Shown here: positions 63,971 to 64,000 of the stretch, piece by piece
Numbering within the stretch: position 1 is the stretch's first letter
How the letters are laid out: every line of letters starts with the position of its first letter
Source of the DNA: an uncultured Roseburia sp.
Lineage (GTDB): Bacteria; Bacillota; Clostridia; Lachnospirales; Lachnospiraceae
Length of the DNA: 64,000 nucleotides
Assembly: GCA_947088345.1 (NCBI GenBank)
Contig: CAMUGE010000006.1
Coordinates: forward strand, 28,702 to 92,701
Reading direction: 5' to 3'
Program-made: the position numbers and the translations under genes
Notes under the pieces: model-generated
Database searches by the model: none
Told to the model about the DNA's origin: nothing
The model's input: the letters and a program-made list of their open reading frames with translations, nothing else

Positions 63971-64000
63971 TCGGAAAAAACACCTCTTTTTTGGTAAGAA

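Overview
The window looks like a Lachnospiraceae-type member of the Clostridia (low-to-mid GC Firmicute). The reasons are the eno-secG-rnr-smpB-ssrA order, strong AGGAGG ribosome sites, frequent TTG starts, LplB/YtcP-type sugar permeases without a linked ATPase, DUF5721 and DUF1700/DUF4097 proteins, and a large set of cytoplasmic glycan-degrading enzymes. The genus cannot be fixed from the sequence. No rRNA, tRNA or CRISPR array was seen; the only stable RNA gene is tmRNA.

Layout: 1-2200 holds the 3' end of a cardiolipin synthase gene, a DacF-type carboxypeptidase pseudogene lacking its catalytic N-terminal part, an AraC regulator and a DUF3795 protein. 2265-8973 is a signalling block: a lipoprotein binding protein coupled to a membrane GGDEF-EAL protein, then a FIST sensor coupled to a soluble chemoreceptor. 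9139-13519 is a complete pantothenate/early CoA operon (DUF2520 ketopantoate reductase candidate, panB, panC, panD, coaBC) with a leader hairpin resembling the pan RNA motif. 13649-22666 carries housekeeping genes (XRE regulator, ugd, hpf, ddl, murF, recJ) and a degenerate chemoreceptor-like coiled coil, interrupted at about 16250-16680 by a decayed group II intron. 22820-26437 is a PadR-controlled envelope operon (DUF1700, DUF4097) followed by a CapA-type protein. 26668-29731 is a phosphohexomutase and a NagZ-like GH3 enzyme.

29879-46990 is the main accessory region and is best read as a rhamnogalacturonan/arabinogalactan oligosaccharide locus: two permeases and an abundant-type binding lipoprotein for uptake, then GH105, an SGNH esterase with an SLH-like tail, GH112 phosphorylase, L-rhamnose mutarotase, two GH43 enzymes, GH2, a serine hydrolase and an MFS carrier. 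None of the enzymes has a visible signal peptide, so oligomers would be imported first and cut inside. Strong repeats and hairpins sit in front of both transcription units.

47289-59913 returns to core genes: cold shock protein, DUF5721, an exported transglutaminase-like/LRR protein, DegV, folC, an MBOAT-SGNH acylation pair, enolase, secG, rnr, smpB, then ssrA (60004-60357). Directly behind ssrA lies a frameshifted tyrosine integrase and an IS110 scrap, followed by an AT-rich two-gene operon: a tiny membrane protein overlapping a STAND NTPase with TPR repeats. This is the best candidate in the window for a little-described (probably anti-phage) system. The right edge holds repeated motifs resembling IS256-type ends.
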